A stretch of 64,000 bases of DNA from the NCBI RefSeq assembly GCF_002028455.1, contig NZ_MWUM01000004.1:1-64000 (forward strand), in the 5' to 3' direction. Within the stretch, counting starts at the first letter, position 1. Every line of letters begins with the position of its first letter. Positions 7,710 to 17,942 of the stretch are shown here, piece by piece. The translations under genes were made by a program, and so were the position numbers. The DNA comes from Zoogloea sp. LCSB751. GTDB taxonomy: Bacteria; Pseudomonadota; Gammaproteobacteria; Burkholderiales; Rhodocyclaceae. The notes under the pieces are model-generated. The model did no database searches, was not told the DNA's origin, and was given only the letters and a program-made list of their open reading frames with translations.

Positions 7710-9290
7710 GTGAACGTGCGCAATGAATACGATGTGGTGATCGTCGGCGGTGGCCATAACGGCTTGACCGCTGCCTGCTATCTGGCAGAAGCTGGCAGGA
7801 CCGTGCTAGTCATCGAAGGACGGGAGAAAATCGGTGGCATGGCCTCGTCGGGCTACCTGATTCCGGAAGCTCCTCGGCACCTGATCCACCCGTGTGCTCT
7901 GGACCTAATGTCCCTGCGGGTGCATCCCATGATGCCCCAGGAGTTACAGCTGGAACGCCACGGCTTCCGACAGATAGAAATGGCCCCGGGCTATGTTTAC
8001 CTCCATCCGAACGGCCACTCCCTTGTCTTCTGGCGCGACCCGGCCAAGACAGCTGCAGAGATCCGGCGATTCTCCGAACAAGATGCAAAGGAATTTCTCG
8101 CCCTCATGAAGCTGATCGACGCTTTCATGGATATGGCCATCCCAATGATGCGGGTTGATCCTTCTCAGCGGAACCTAGGTGCCAAGTGGGAGGCTCTCAA
8201 AGCTGTGCTGCGCAATCGCCACCTTAAACCGGAGATCATGGCGCTGATCGGCAGCCCAGCCTTCGTGTCGATCATGGAGCGCTTCGAACATCCGATCACC
8301 CAGTCTGCCATGTGCGCCCTGCTTGGTGCTGCTGGACCAATCACTAACGAAGCAACCGGAATTTACTTCGCCTTGCTGGGCTTCATCCACCGCTTCGGGC
8401 TTGGTCGAGCCGTAGGCGGGATGCAGACGCTTTCAAATGCCCTCACTGCCCGCCTTACAGAGCTTGGCGGAGAAATCCGCCTTGCCACTCCCGTAAAAGA
8501 AATCGTTGCTGAAGGGGGGCGGACAACGGGCGTCCGTCTGCGCGACGGCAGCCTAATCAAGGCAAAAGCAGTGGTCGCATCTATCCACCCCAAAATGGCC
8601 CTCGAAATGGTTACTCCAGGAGCGCTGGAGCGTCGTGTATTGACACGCATTGCCTTGGCGCCAGCGAACGGGCACGGTGCATCTCCCCTCAAAGTAGATG
8701 TGGCATTACGTGGTCAGGTGCAGTACCGGCGCCACGAGGCATTGCGCCCCGACGGGCTGAGTCTGCGCAAGTGCGTACACCTGATAGGTACAGTCGAGGC
8801 TGTACTTGAGAACTTTCGCAGTTCCGCCCGGGGCGAAGTGCCCAAACTGCCGTATATGTGGATCACCGCGCCCAGCGCCGTCGATCCTGGTCAAGCGCCG
8901 GAAGGACAGGATGTGGCCTACCTCTATCCGGTTGCGATGCCGGTAGAGCCACGTGATGGCTGGGATGCGATCCGCAGCCAAGTGGGGCAGCAGGTCATCG
9001 AACAGGCAAGCCAGTACATGGAAGGCTTGACGGAGTTCGAGATCGGCCGCCGAGTCGAGGCAGCCCCCGACTTGGCCGCGAGGCTCAATGTACATCGAGG
9101 TTGCGTAGTGCATGTGGACACCTGCACGACGCGATCGGCGCTGATGCGCCCAGCCCCCGGACTCGGTGGGGACACGCTACCGGTCGCAGGTCTTTTCCTT
9201 GGTGGTGCAGGCATTCATCCAGGCGGAGGCATAAACGGCCTCCCCGGACGCATCGCTGCGGGGCGTGTGAATCGATATCTCGGAAAATAA
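7710..9290 (+). CDS. FAD-dependent oxidoreductase, phytoene desaturase/CrtI-like
   Basis: A 526-residue flavoprotein of the phytoene-desaturase/amine-oxidase superfamily. The N-terminal dinucleotide-binding loop is VVIVGGGHNGLTAACYLAEAG, followed by an acidic strand end and GGMASSG. The C-terminal FAD-binding motif GLFLGGAGIHPGGGINGLPG is intact. Family members desaturate or isomerise long hydrophobic molecules; bacterial relatives outside carotenoid synthesis are mostly uncharacterised. The start is GTG with GGAGAGGGA upstream. It is divergent from the VOC gene and shares its operator-like site. A carotenoid pathway is not indicated because no phytoene synthase or GGPP synthase is present. 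Confidence 0.9.
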   Translation: MNVRNEYDVVIVGGGHNGLTAACYLAEAGRTVLVIEGREKIGGMASSGYLIPEAPRHLIHPCALDLMSLRVHPMMPQELQLERHGFRQIEMAPGYVYLHPNGHSLVFWRDPAKTAAEIRRFSEQDAKEFLALMKLIDAFMDMAIPMMRVDPSQRNLGAKWEALKAVLRNRHLKPEIMALIGSPAFVSIMERFEHPITQSAMCALLGAAGPITNEATGIYFALLGFIHRFGLGRAVGGMQTLSNALTARLTELGGEIRLATPVKEIVAEGGRTTGVRLRDGSLIKAKAVVASIHPKMALEMVTPGALERRVLTRIALAPANGHGASPLKVDVALRGQVQYRRHEALRPDGLSLRKCVHLIGTVEAVLENFRSSARGEVPKLPYMWITAPSAVDPGQAPEGQDVAYLYPVAMPVEPRDGWDAIRSQVGQQVIEQASQYMEGLTEFEIGRRVEAAPDLAARLNVHRGCVVHVDTCTTRSALMRPAPGLGGDTLPVAGLFLGGAGIHPGGGINGLPGRIAAGRVNRYLGK

Positions 9291-9368
9291 CATTGTCCTA
9301 GCTGTCTGCTCAATGCACGTTCCCGACAATCGATGCTCGTAACTTCCCGTGGGTGGGGAGCACTACCT

Positions 9369-9401
9369 GTCTCTGACCAGTCAAGGAAGCTGGTCAGAGA
9401 C
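9369..9401 (+). terminator. Hairpin after the FAD-enzyme gene
   Basis: A perfect 12-bp inverted repeat (GTCTCTGACCAG/CTGGTCAGAGAC) with a 9-base loop lies 80 bases downstream of the stop. AAAACACTGTTTT rather than a clean T-run follows, so termination is likely but not certain. Confidence 0.5.
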
Positions 9402-9448
9402 AAAACACTGTTTTCGATCGAGGCACGCCAGATACGCCTTACAGCGAT

Positions 9449-9790
9449 GTGAATCCCGCTAAACTTGTCGATCTGCAACTCGGCCATAACACAAATGAGT
9501 TGCTGAGACAGGTCGAACATCTGGAGCCGATCATGCTGCGCATCAAGCAGAACAATGGGATTCGAGACGACATCCTGCGTCTCCAACGTACGGCCCACAC
9601 TGTGATCAACGGGGCGCCGCTCAGCAAGCCATACGAGGAGGATTTGTGGGAGGCGCAAGCAACACAGGTAGAAGCGTTTCAGTTGATGGCCAGGATGTGC
9701 ATCACATTGCTATCGCGAATCAGCCCCTCAAGGGGCCTGAACCGCTCCTGGATGATTGATCGGCATGGGTCCTCACCTATCTGCGCATGA
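9449..9790 (+). CDS. Doubtful small hypothetical protein
   Basis: A 113-codon frame starting at GTG without a recognisable ribosome-binding site. The first 85 residues look protein-like: helical, charged, with a heptad-like pattern around ELLRQVEHLEPIMLRIKQ. The end, rich in Ser and Arg, looks random. It may be a decayed gene between the catabolic cluster and the efflux operon. I do not recognise a family. Confidence 0.3.
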   Translation: MNPAKLVDLQLGHNTNELLRQVEHLEPIMLRIKQNNGIRDDILRLQRTAHTVINGAPLSKPYEEDLWEAQATQVEAFQLMARMCITLLSRISPSRGLNRSWMIDRHGSSPICA

Positions 9791-10162
9791 TGCTTCCGTG
9801 AGATCCCACCCAGTTTCTGCAGATATCCAGTCCCACGGCATCGAACTCGGTTTATAGCGATGTAATGAGGTGTAGACCGTCACAGTAATGAGCATCGTTA
9901 GATGCTGATGAAAAAGGCAGTTGATGCGCCAGAGTCCTGTCGATTTTTTCGGGCTATACGCAGGGCAAATTCAGTAATGACACAATCTGGCAAGCAAAGA
10001 TTTTCCCTGCTTAGCAGGTACACACCCTTTTAACGAGCGCATGCCCGCGCGTCGGACATCTTCGTCGGATGTCGGGAGTTCTTGGGCGGCATTGATCAGG
10101 TCTCGCGCAGAGCTTACGCAATCCGCGATCCATTGGCCGCTTCATGAGTCAAAGGTTAAAAA
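9791..10162. other. Intergenic region before the efflux operon
   Basis: No convincing coding sequence is seen here. It must carry the promoter of the export operon that starts at 10163, but I cannot pick a clear -35/-10 pair. No regulator gene is adjacent. Confidence 0.5.
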
Positions 10163-11605
10163 ATGACATACTCATGGGTAGTCTTGCGCTTCCTAGCCCT
10201 GCCGCTGGTGACCGCCGCGCTGGCTGGATGCGCAGACCTGGCACCGCCACACCAGCGCGGCCCGTTTCCCGTTCCCGCCACCTATGCCGAGGTTCCTGCC
10301 GCCGAGGCCGAAAGCCCGGCGATGGAAATCTGCTGGCGGGACTACTTTGCCGATGGCCGCCTGCGCCAGCTGCTCGCCCAGGCACTGGCGACCAACCGGG
10401 ACGTGAAGGTCGCGCTGCTACGCGTCGAGGAGGCCCGTGCCACCTATGGCATCCAGCGCGCCGACCGATTGCCGACCCTCGCCGCTGGCGTAGACATGGC
10501 GCGTTCGCGGGTGCCGGGCGACCTGAGCGTCAGCGGACAACCGGTCGTCGGTGGGCAATACCAGGTTGGCGTCGGCTTCACCAGTTGGGAACTGGATTTC
10601 TGGGGCCGCGTACGCAGTCTTGAAGCGGCTGCTCTGGAGAATTACCTGGCCACCGAGGCGGCCCATCGGGCTGCCGTGCTGAGCCTGGTGACCCAGGTGG
10701 CCAACGGCTATCTGGGCCTTGGCGAACTGGATGAACGCCTGGCCCTGGCCCGGCGCAGTGCGTCCAGTCGGGCGGAGACCCTGCGAATCTTCCGGCGCCG
10801 GGTGGAACTGGGCGCAACGTCCAAACTGGAGCTGACCCAGGTTGAAGTACTGTGGCAGCAGGCAAGCACCCTGGTGGCCCAGCTGGAGCAGGCCCGGGCG
10901 GCCCAGGCCCAGGCGCTGGCCCTGCTGGCCGGCCAGGAGGCCGGCAGCCTGCGCACCGCTGACCGGCTCGACGGCTTGGCGGTGTTCCGCGAGCTGCAGC
11001 CCGGCCTGCCGTCCGAACTGCTGACTTCCCGGCCCGACATCGTTGCCGCCGAGCATGCCCTGAAAGCAGCCAACGCCAATATCGGCGCGGCCCGTGCAGC
11101 GTTCTTCCCGCGCATTGCGCTGACCGCCTCGGCCGGCACCGCCAGCGCCGAGCTGGACGGCCTGTTCCAGGGCGGTAGCCGTGCATGGACCGTGGCGCCG
11201 AGCGTTTCCCTGCCGATTTTCGACAGCGGGCGCCGGGAGGCCGCCCTCGAAGTCACCCGGCTACGTCGTGAGCAGGCCCTGGCGCGCTACCAGCAGACCA
11301 TCCAGGCTGCGTTCCGCGATGTGTCCGATGCCTTGTCGGCGCGCCACTGGCTCGACGAGCAAGTGCATACCCTCAGAGCTTCCCAGACCGTGCAGAGCGA
11401 ACGCGCCCGCCTGGCCAAGCTGCGCTACGACAGCGGCGCGGCCCGCTACCTGGAGGTGCTCGACGCCGAGCGCGAACTGCTGGTTGTCGAGCAGCAATTG
11501 GTACAGACCCGGCGGGCCCTGCTCAGTGCCCAGGTCGCCCTGTATGCCGCGCTGGGTGGTGGCTCGCAAGCGGGGGGCAATGCGGCCGAAGGCTGCGCCG
11601 AATGA
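10163..11605 (+). CDS. Outer-membrane efflux lipoprotein (TolC/NodT family)
   Basis: A 480-residue outer-membrane factor. The N-terminus is a lipoprotein signal ending in the lipobox LAGC, so the mature protein is lipid-anchored as in OprM/NodT proteins. The body carries the duplicated long-helix repeats typical of the family (ALATNRDVKVALLRVEEARA; SRPDIVAAEHALKAANANIGAARAAFFP). It would form the trimeric outer-membrane channel of a tripartite exporter, and the next three genes supply adaptor, ATPase and permease. It ends 25 bases before the adaptor gene. The family is certain; the substrate is not readable. Confidence 0.93.
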   Translation: MTYSWVVLRFLALPLVTAALAGCADLAPPHQRGPFPVPATYAEVPAAEAESPAMEICWRDYFADGRLRQLLAQALATNRDVKVALLRVEEARATYGIQRADRLPTLAAGVDMARSRVPGDLSVSGQPVVGGQYQVGVGFTSWELDFWGRVRSLEAAALENYLATEAAHRAAVLSLVTQVANGYLGLGELDERLALARRSASSRAETLRIFRRRVELGATSKLELTQVEVLWQQASTLVAQLEQARAAQAQALALLAGQEAGSLRTADRLDGLAVFRELQPGLPSELLTSRPDIVAAEHALKAANANIGAARAAFFPRIALTASAGTASAELDGLFQGGSRAWTVAPSVSLPIFDSGRREAALEVTRLRREQALARYQQTIQAAFRDVSDALSARHWLDEQVHTLRASQTVQSERARLAKLRYDSGAARYLEVLDAERELLVVEQQLVQTRRALLSAQVALYAALGGGSQAGGNAAEGCAE

Positions 11606-11630
11606 CCAAAACGAGAATGTGGGCTACGCC

Positions 11631-12695
11631 ATGAACACCACTGTTAGGAAAATCATCCCCGTCATCCTGCTCGCGGCGGCCGGGGCCTATTTCGCCTGGA
11701 ATGCCTGGCTTGGGGACGGCCACACGGAAGGGCTGAGCAGCGGCAACGGCCGCATCGAGGCCACGGAAGTGGATGTCGCCACCAAGCTGGCCGGCCGCAT
11801 CGACGACATCCTCGTGCGCGAAGGCGATTTTGTTACCGCCGGCCAGCCGCTGGCGCACATGCAGGTACGGAGCCTGCAGGCCCAGCGGGATGAGGCTGAG
11901 GCGCGTTACCAGCAGGCTCTGCAGGCGGTGGCCGGCGCTGAGGCGGCGGTGGCCGCGCGGGACAGTGACCAGCAGGCGGCCCAGGCGCTGGTGGTCCAGC
12001 GGGAGAGCGAGCTTGACGCTGCCAGGCGCCGTCTGGCCCGTTCCGAAACCCTGGCTGGCGAGGGCGCCTCGTCGGGCCAGGAGCTCGATGACGATCGCGC
12101 CCGTTTTCGCAGTGCCCAGGCTGCCGTAGTGGCCACCAAGGCCCAGGTAGATGCAGCCCGCGCAGCCACCGCGGCGGCCCGCAGCCAGGTGACCGGGGCC
12201 AGGTCCACCGTCGCTGCGGTCAAGGCGACCGTTGCGCGCATTGATGCGGACCTCGCCGACAACGTGCTTACGGCTCCCCGCGACGGCCGCGTGCAATACC
12301 GGGTCGCCCAGCCCGGCGAGGTGTTGGGGCCGGGGGGTAAGGTCCTCAACCTGGTGGATCTGTCGGATGTGTATATGAGTTTCTTCCTGCCCGAAACGGT
12401 TGCCGGCAAGGTGGCTCTGGGCAGCGAGGTACGCATCGTGCTGGATGTGGCGCCCGATTTCGTGATTCCGGCCAAGGTCTCCTTCGTGGCCAGCACGGCG
12501 CAGTTCACGCCGAAGACGGTGGAAACCGCCAGCGAGCGCCAGAAGCTGATGTTCCGCGTGAAGGCGCACATCGATCGTGAACTGCTCGACAAGTACAAGG
12601 ATCAGGTGAAGACCGGCCTGCCCGGCGTGGCGTGGGTCAAGACCGATCCGCAGGCGCCATGGTCTGCTCAGCTGGAGAAGAAAGCCACGCCATGA
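11631..12695 (+). CDS. yhiI: HlyD-family periplasmic adaptor (YhiI-like)
   Basis: A 354-residue membrane-fusion protein with one N-terminal membrane anchor ([20 protein letters not shown]), a biotinyl-lipoyl half-domain ([28 protein letters not shown]), a long Ala-rich coiled-coil hairpin (about 80-195), the second lipoyl half ([32 protein letters not shown]) and a C-terminal beta-barrel. It links the inner-membrane ABC exporter to the outer-membrane channel. The reading frame is open upstream, but the ATG at 11631 gives the proper anchor. Its stop overlaps the next start by ATGA, so translation is coupled. Order matches the E. coli yhiI-rbbA-yhhJ locus. Confidence 0.92.
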   Translation: MNTTVRKIIPVILLAAAGAYFAWNAWLGDGHTEGLSSGNGRIEATEVDVATKLAGRIDDILVREGDFVTAGQPLAHMQVRSLQAQRDEAEARYQQALQAVAGAEAAVAARDSDQQAAQALVVQRESELDAARRRLARSETLAGEGASSGQELDDDRARFRSAQAAVVATKAQVDAARAATAAARSQVTGARSTVAAVKATVARIDADLADNVLTAPRDGRVQYRVAQPGEVLGPGGKVLNLVDLSDVYMSFFLPETVAGKVALGSEVRIVLDVAPDFVIPAKVSFVASTAQFTPKTVETASERQKLMFRVKAHIDRELLDKYKDQVKTGLPGVAWVKTDPQAPWSAQLEKKATP

Positions 12696-15436
12696 ATTCA
12701 CTGCCCCCGGTGGTCCGCTTGGCCGCCGTCACGCTGAGCTATCGTGGCGCCCTTGCGCTTGATGCGGTGACGCTGGACGTGCCGGCCGGCTGCATGGTCG
12801 GCCTGATCGGTCCCGACGGGGTCGGCAAGTCCAGCCTGCTGTCCCTTGTGGCCGGCGCCCGTGCCGTGCAACAGGGGCGGGTCGAGGCATTGGGCGGAGA
12901 CATGGGCGGCAAGGGCCACCGGGACGTGGTGTGCCCGCGCATCGCCTACATGCCCCAGGGCCTAGGCAAGAACCTCTACCCGACCCTGTCGGTCGAGGAG
13001 AACCTGCAGTTCTTCGCCCGCCTGTTCGGCCACGGCCACGCCGAGCGGCGGCGGCGCATCGACGAGTTGACCCGCAGCACCGGGCTGTATTCCTTTCTGG
13101 ATCGTCCGGCCGGCAAGTTGTCCGGCGGCATGAAGCAGAAGCTTGGCCTGTGTTGTGCGCTGATCCACGACCCGGATCTGCTGATCCTCGACGAGCCCAC
13201 CACCGGCGTCGATCCGCTGGCCCGCGCCCAGTTCTGGGCTTTGATCGCGCGTATCCGCCAGAGCCGGCCCGCCATGAGCGTGATGGTCGCTACCGCCTAC
13301 ATGGACGAAGCCCAGCGCTTCGACTGGTTGGTGGCGATGGATGCCGGCCGGGTGCTGGCCACCGGTACGCCGGTGGAGTTGATGGCCAAGAGCGGCGTCG
13401 CGACCCTGGAGGACGCCTTCATCGGCCTGCTGCCCGAGGGAAAGCGGCGCGGCCACAAGGCGGTGGAGATTCCTCCGCTGGAAGACGGCGGTGAAGGGGA
13501 CATCGCCATCGAGGCTCGCGGCCTGACCATGCGCTTCAACGATTTCGTGGCGGTGGACCATGTCAGTTTCCGCATCCGGCGCGGCGAGATCTTCGGCTTT
13601 CTGGGCTCCAACGGCTGTGGCAAGTCCACCACCATGAAGATGCTCACCGGCCTGCTGGCGGCCAGCAAGGGTGAGGCTTGGTTGTTCGGTCAGCCGGTGG
13701 ATCCGAAGGACGTCGCAACCCGCCGCCGGGTCGGCTACATGTCCCAGGCCTTTTCCCTTTACGGGGAACTGACGGTACGCCAGAACCTGGTGCTGCATGC
13801 CCGCCTGTTCCACGTGCCGGCGGTTGAGGTGCCGGCCCGGGTAGACGAGATGGTGGCGCGCTTCGGCCTTGCAGAGGTGCTCGACACCCTGCCCGAGAAC
13901 CTGCCGCTGGGCATCCGCCAGCGCCTGTCCTTGGCGGTGGCGATGGTGCACAAGCCGGAACTGCTGATCCTCGACGAACCCACTTCTGGGGTTGACCCGA
14001 TCGCCCGCGACAACTTCTGGCGCCTGATGATCGAACTGGCCCGCCGTGACAGGGTGACGATCTTCATCTCCACTCATTTCATGAATGAGGCCGAGCGCTG
14101 CGACCGCATGTCGATGATGCACGCCGGGCGGGTGCTCGACAGTGATGCACCGGCCGCGCTGATCGCCAAGCGCGGCAAGGCGACGCTGGAAGAGGCCTTC
14201 ATCGACTACCTCGTCGAGGCTGGCGGCGGCAGCGAAGCCGAGGGTGCCACGGTCGCAGCGGTAGCGGCCCCGCCGGTGCCTGTCGCCGGTTCGAGTCTCG
14301 CCGCGCGGGTGCGCCGCAGTCTGGGACGCATCTACAGCTACGTATGGCGCGAAAGCCTGGAGCTGCAGCGCGACCCACTGCGCGCCGCGCTGGCCTTGGT
14401 CGGGTCGCTGGTACTGATGTTCGTGATGGGCTTCGGCATCAGCATGGACGTAGAGAACCTGCGCTACGCGGTGCTCGACCGGGACCAGACTCAGCTGAGC
14501 CGCAACTACGTGCTCAATCTGGCCGGTTCGCGCTATTTCAGCGAGCGAACGCCGCTGGCCGACTACGCCGCGCTCGACCGGCGCATGCGGAGTGGGGAAT
14601 TGTCGCTGGCCATCGAGATTCCGCCGGGCTTCGCCCGCGACGTGGCCCGCGGTAAGCCGGTGCAGATCGGTGCTTGGATCGACGGGGCGATGCCCCAGCG
14701 CGCCGAGACGGTCGGCGGCTACGTGCAGGGCATGCACCAGCAATGGCTGCTCGATCAGGCGCGGGAGCAGGACGGGGGCAGCGATGCCAGCCTGGCCCGC
14801 GTTGAGACGCGCTACCGCTACAACCCGGATGTGAAGAGCCTGCCGGCGATGGTGCCGGCGGTGATACCGCTATTGCTGCTGATGCTGCCGGCCATGCTGA
14901 CGGCGCTGGCGGTGGTGCGCGAGAAGGAGCTGGGCTCGATCATCAACCTGTACGTCACGCCGGTGACCCGCAGCGAATTCCTGCTCGGCAAGCAGGCACC
15001 CTACGTGATGCTGGCGATGCTGAACTTTGTGCTGATGTGCCTCATGGCCGTCACCGTTTTCGACGTGCCGGTAAGCGGCAGCTTCCCGACCCTGCTGGCA
15101 GCGGCCTTCCTGTTCTGCCTTTGCGCGACTGGCATGGGTCTGCTGGCGTCCACCGTGACCCGCAGCCAGACCGCGGCGATGTTCCTGGCGGCCATTGGCA
15201 CCATGATCCCGGCGATCCAGTTTGCCGGGCTGATCAATCCGGTGGCTGCGCTGGAGGGTGGGGGGCGCGTGTTGGGCGAGATATACCCGGCGTCCCACAT
15301 GTTCACGATCAGCCGCGGGGTGTTCAGCAAGGCACTGGGTTTTGCCGACCTGCACGGCGAGTTCTGGCCGCTGCTGATTGCCGTCCCGGTGATCATTGGC
15401 GTGGCCATCGCATTGCTCAAGAAGCAGGAGAGCTGA
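12692..15436 (+). CDS. rbbA: ABC exporter: two ATPase domains fused to an ABC-2 permease (RbbA-like)
   Basis: A 914-residue fusion. ATPase domain 1 has the Walker [10 protein letters not shown] (about 37-45), signature LSGGMKQK and Walker [14 protein letters not shown]. Domain 2 has GSNGCGKST (about 305), a degenerate signature ([10 protein letters not shown] in place of LSGGQ) and [13 protein letters not shown]. The C-terminal third is an ABC-2 permease half with one segment near 570, a large periplasmic loop and five segments after about 730. This layout and the unusual first Walker A match E. coli RbbA, described both as ribosome-associated ATPase and transporter component; in this operon an export role fits. 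The start overlaps the adaptor stop. Confidence 0.93.
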   Translation: MNSLPPVVRLAAVTLSYRGALALDAVTLDVPAGCMVGLIGPDGVGKSSLLSLVAGARAVQQGRVEALGGDMGGKGHRDVVCPRIAYMPQGLGKNLYPTLSVEENLQFFARLFGHGHAERRRRIDELTRSTGLYSFLDRPAGKLSGGMKQKLGLCCALIHDPDLLILDEPTTGVDPLARAQFWALIARIRQSRPAMSVMVATAYMDEAQRFDWLVAMDAGRVLATGTPVELMAKSGVATLEDAFIGLLPEGKRRGHKAVEIPPLEDGGEGDIAIEARGLTMRFNDFVAVDHVSFRIRRGEIFGFLGSNGCGKSTTMKMLTGLLAASKGEAWLFGQPVDPKDVATRRRVGYMSQAFSLYGELTVRQNLVLHARLFHVPAVEVPARVDEMVARFGLAEVLDTLPENLPLGIRQRLSLAVAMVHKPELLILDEPTSGVDPIARDNFWRLMIELARRDRVTIFISTHFMNEAERCDRMSMMHAGRVLDSDAPAALIAKRGKATLEEAFIDYLVEAGGGSEAEGATVAAVAAPPVPVAGSSLAARVRRSLGRIYSYVWRESLELQRDPLRAALALVGSLVLMFVMGFGISMDVENLRYAVLDRDQTQLSRNYVLNLAGSRYFSERTPLADYAALDRRMRSGELSLAIEIPPGFARDVARGKPVQIGAWIDGAMPQRAETVGGYVQGMHQQWLLDQAREQDGGSDASLARVETRYRYNPDVKSLPAMVPAVIPLLLLMLPAMLTALAVVREKELGSIINLYVTPVTRSEFLLGKQAPYVMLAMLNFVLMCLMAVTVFDVPVSGSFPTLLAAAFLFCLCATGMGLLASTVTRSQTAAMFLAAIGTMIPAIQFAGLINPVAALEGGGRVLGEIYPASHMFTISRGVFSKALGFADLHGEFWPLLIAVPVIIGVAIALLKKQES

Positions 15437-16564
15437 ATGCGCAATCATCTGATGAACATTTACCGTCTTGGCGTGAAGGAGCTGTGGAGCCTGCGCCGTG
15501 ACCCGATGATGCTGTTCCTGATCGGCTGGACCTTCACGGTGGCCATCTACATGGCGGCCACGACCGTGCCGGAGACGCTCCACAAGGCCCCCATCGCCAT
15601 CGTGGACGAAGACCAGTCGGCCCTGTCGCAACGCATCGCCGCCGCCTTCTATCTGCCGCGCTTCACGCCGCCTGCCCAAATTGCGGTGAACGAGGTGGAC
15701 CCGGCGCTGGATGCCGGGCGCTTCACCTTCGTGCTGGACATCCCACCCAACTTCCAGCGCGACGTGCTGGCCGGCCGCTCGCCAGGCTTACAGCTCAACG
15801 TGGACGCCACCCGCATGAGCCAAGCCTTCAGCGGCAACGCCTACGTGCAGCAGATCGTCATGGGCGAGGTGGGCGAGTTCGTGCAGCGTTACCGGGGCAG
15901 CGCCACGCCGCCAGTGGACCTGGCCCTGCGGGCACGCTTCAACCCGTCCCTCGAACAGTCCTGGTTCGGTGGGCTGATGGAGGTGGTCAACAACGTGACC
16001 ATGCTGTCGATCATCCTCACCGGTGCAGCCCTGATCCGTGAGCGGGAGCACGGCACCATCGAGCACCTGCTGGTGATGCCGGTGACCCCGACGGAAATCA
16101 TGTTCGCCAAGGTGTGGGCCTGCGCCCTGGTGGTGGTGGTCGCGGCCACGATATCCCTGAATCTGGTGATCCGCGGCGCTCTGCATGTGCCGATCGAGGG
16201 TTCGCTGGCGTTGTTCCTGGTTGGGACGACGCTGCATCTGTTCGCTACCACCTCGATGGGCATCTTCATGGCGACGATCGCCCGCAGCATGCCTCAGTTC
16301 GGGCTGCTGCTGATGCTGACCCTGATGCCGCTGCAGATCCTGTCCGGCAGCCTGACCCCGCGGGAGAGCATGCCGGTGCTGGTGCAGAATCTGATGCTGC
16401 TGGCGCCGACCACCCACTTTACCGAGCTCAGTCAGGCCATCTTGTTCCGCGGGGCGGGCCTCGACATCGTCTGGGAACCCTTCCTGTGGCTTGTGGTGAT
16501 CGGCGCGGTGCTTTTTTCCCTGTCGCTGGCCCGCTTCCGCAAGGCCATCGCACAAATAGCTTGA
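15437..16564 (+). CDS. yhhJ: ABC-2 type permease (YhhJ-like)
   Basis: A 375-residue inner-membrane protein: one N-terminal transmembrane segment (MMLFLIGWTFTVAIYMAAT), a periplasmic domain of about 140 residues, and five C-terminal segments. LIREREHGTIEHLLVMPVTPTEIMFAK is the conserved ABC-2 coupling region. It would pair with the permease half of the RbbA-like protein to complete the pore. The ATG directly follows the TGA of the previous gene, with GGAG upstream. It is the last gene of the operon; an IS5-family element begins 49 bases after its stop. Confidence 0.92.
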   Translation: MRNHLMNIYRLGVKELWSLRRDPMMLFLIGWTFTVAIYMAATTVPETLHKAPIAIVDEDQSALSQRIAAAFYLPRFTPPAQIAVNEVDPALDAGRFTFVLDIPPNFQRDVLAGRSPGLQLNVDATRMSQAFSGNAYVQQIVMGEVGEFVQRYRGSATPPVDLALRARFNPSLEQSWFGGLMEVVNNVTMLSIILTGAALIREREHGTIEHLLVMPVTPTEIMFAKVWACALVVVVAATISLNLVIRGALHVPIEGSLALFLVGTTLHLFATTSMGIFMATIARSMPQFGLLLMLTLMPLQILSGSLTPRESMPVLVQNLMLLAPTTHFTELSQAILFRGAGLDIVWEPFLWLVVIGAVLFSLSLARFRKAIAQIA

Positions 16565-16613
16565 ACTGATTCGTAGCCAGAAGATTCGGCGGAGGTATTT
16601 TCACTTCGGCTAA

Positions 16614-17942
16614 CAGGCTGATGCAGAACCCAGTGAACGATCCGGCCACCCACCTGTCCTAGCCGTACCCCTCGAACCCCAGGCACAGCACCGATGCGCG
16701 GCGAAGTCGATCCCCAGTCCTCGATGTTCCACTATTTCTCGGTCGAGTCCCGGATTCCGGCCGATCATCCGCTGCGTCCGGTGAAGAAACTGGCCGACTC
16801 GGCACTCTCGGCGATTTCCGCGGAACTCGATGGGCTTTACGCCAAGGGCGGCCGACCGTCGATTCCGCCGGAGCGGTTGCTCAAGGCTCAGTTGCTGATC
16901 GCGTTTTACTCGGTGCGCTCGGATCGGCAGTTCTGTGAGCAACTCGATTACAACCTGCTGTTTCGCTGGTTTCTCGATCTGGACCTGGAGTCGGGTGGAT
17001 TGGATCAATCCAATTTCAGCCGCCTGCGCGAGCGATTGGTGGAAACGGACATCGCCCGTCGTTTCTTTGACGAAGTGGTGCGTCTGGCCCACAAGGACAA
17101 GCTGCTGTCGTCCGATCACTTCACCGTGGATGGCACCTTGATCGACGCTTGGGCATCCTTCAAGAGCTTCAAGCGCAAGGACGACGACGAGCCCCCCCAA
17201 GCCCGGCGGTGACGGTACCGGCATGGTGGACTTCAAAGGCGAGAAGCGTTCCAACGCCACCCACCGGAGCACGACCGATCCCGACGCGAAGCTCATGAGG
17301 AAAGGCAACGGCCAACCGGCCAAGCTCAGTTACGGCGGCCATGCGCTCATGGAGAACCGCAGCGGCCTGTGTATCGATCTGCTCATCACCGACGCCACCC
17401 TGGCTGAGCACAAAGCCGCCCGCCAACTGCTCACCCGCGCCCGGCGCCGCAGGATTCATCCCAAGACGCTGGGGGCCGACAAGGGCTACCACGTGAAGGA
17501 CTTCGTCCAGCACCTGCGCGAGCACCGGATCAAGCCGCACATCGCGCGCATTGACGGACGCAATACGCCGGGCCTCGATGGGCGGACGACCTGCACCGAG
17601 GGCTACAAGGTGAGCCAGCGCAAGAGAAAGCGGATTGAAGAGATCTTCGGCTGGCTGAAGACGGTGGGTGGAATGAGAAAGACCCATTTCATCGGAGAAG
17701 CCCGAACCCAGATCGCCGCCTATTTGTCGGCAGCGGCGTACAACCTGCTGCGGATTGCGAAATTGCAGACGATGGGGAGTGCGGCCTGAAGCGGCACTTG
17801 GAATCGGGTGAAAACCCATTTCCCTGCCCAGTCTATGGGCATAAAAATGGGATTGAGAATCCAATTTCGGGAATGAAGTCATGAGAGATCAAACAACGGG
17901 CATCAGGCTGGACGTGGGGCCTGAGCTTTTTGCATCGGCCTG
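16614..17942 (+). mobile_element. IS5-family insertion sequence (first copy)
   Basis: A 1,329-bp element defined by imperfect terminal inverted repeats: CAGGCTGATGCA on the left and TGCATCGGCCTG on the right. Flanks are CTAA (16610-16613) and TTAA (17943-17946). These fit the YTAR target preference of IS5-family elements but differ by one base, so the duplication is degraded or the ends are recombined. The right end lies 20 bases before the start codon of the next gene and probably cut it off from its promoter. Confidence 0.8.
16694..17789 (+). pseudogene. IS5-family transposase, frameshifted in a C-run
   Basis: The first part (16694-17212) carries the N-terminal DUF772-type domain (HPLRPVKKLAD, LLIAFYSVRSDRQFCEQLDYNLLFRWF) and the first catalytic Asp region (FTVDGTLID). 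The second part (from 17223) carries SYGGHALMENR, GADKGYH and the C-terminal RKRIEEIFGWLKT with the catalytic Glu. The two join perfectly if one base is removed from a run of seven C at 17192-17198. Either it is inactivated, it uses slippage on the C-run, or the base is a sequencing error. Confidence 0.85.

Noticed and set aside
7710..9290. Carotenoid biosynthesis cluster
   Set aside because: Only a desaturase-like flavoenzyme is present; no phytoene synthase, prenyl synthase or cyclase is encoded nearby.
9215..9658. Minus-strand frame overlapping the end of the FAD-enzyme gene
   Set aside because: Overlaps the confident FAD gene and the hairpin; residue composition looks random.
11523..12701. 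Minus-strand frame opposite the HlyD adaptor gene
   Set aside because: Shadow frame; the plus-strand adaptor has anchor, lipoyl halves and coiled coil.
12962..14743. Long minus-strand open frame opposite the RbbA-like gene
   Set aside because: Shadow of the double-ATPase gene; His/Gln-rich noise without any motif.
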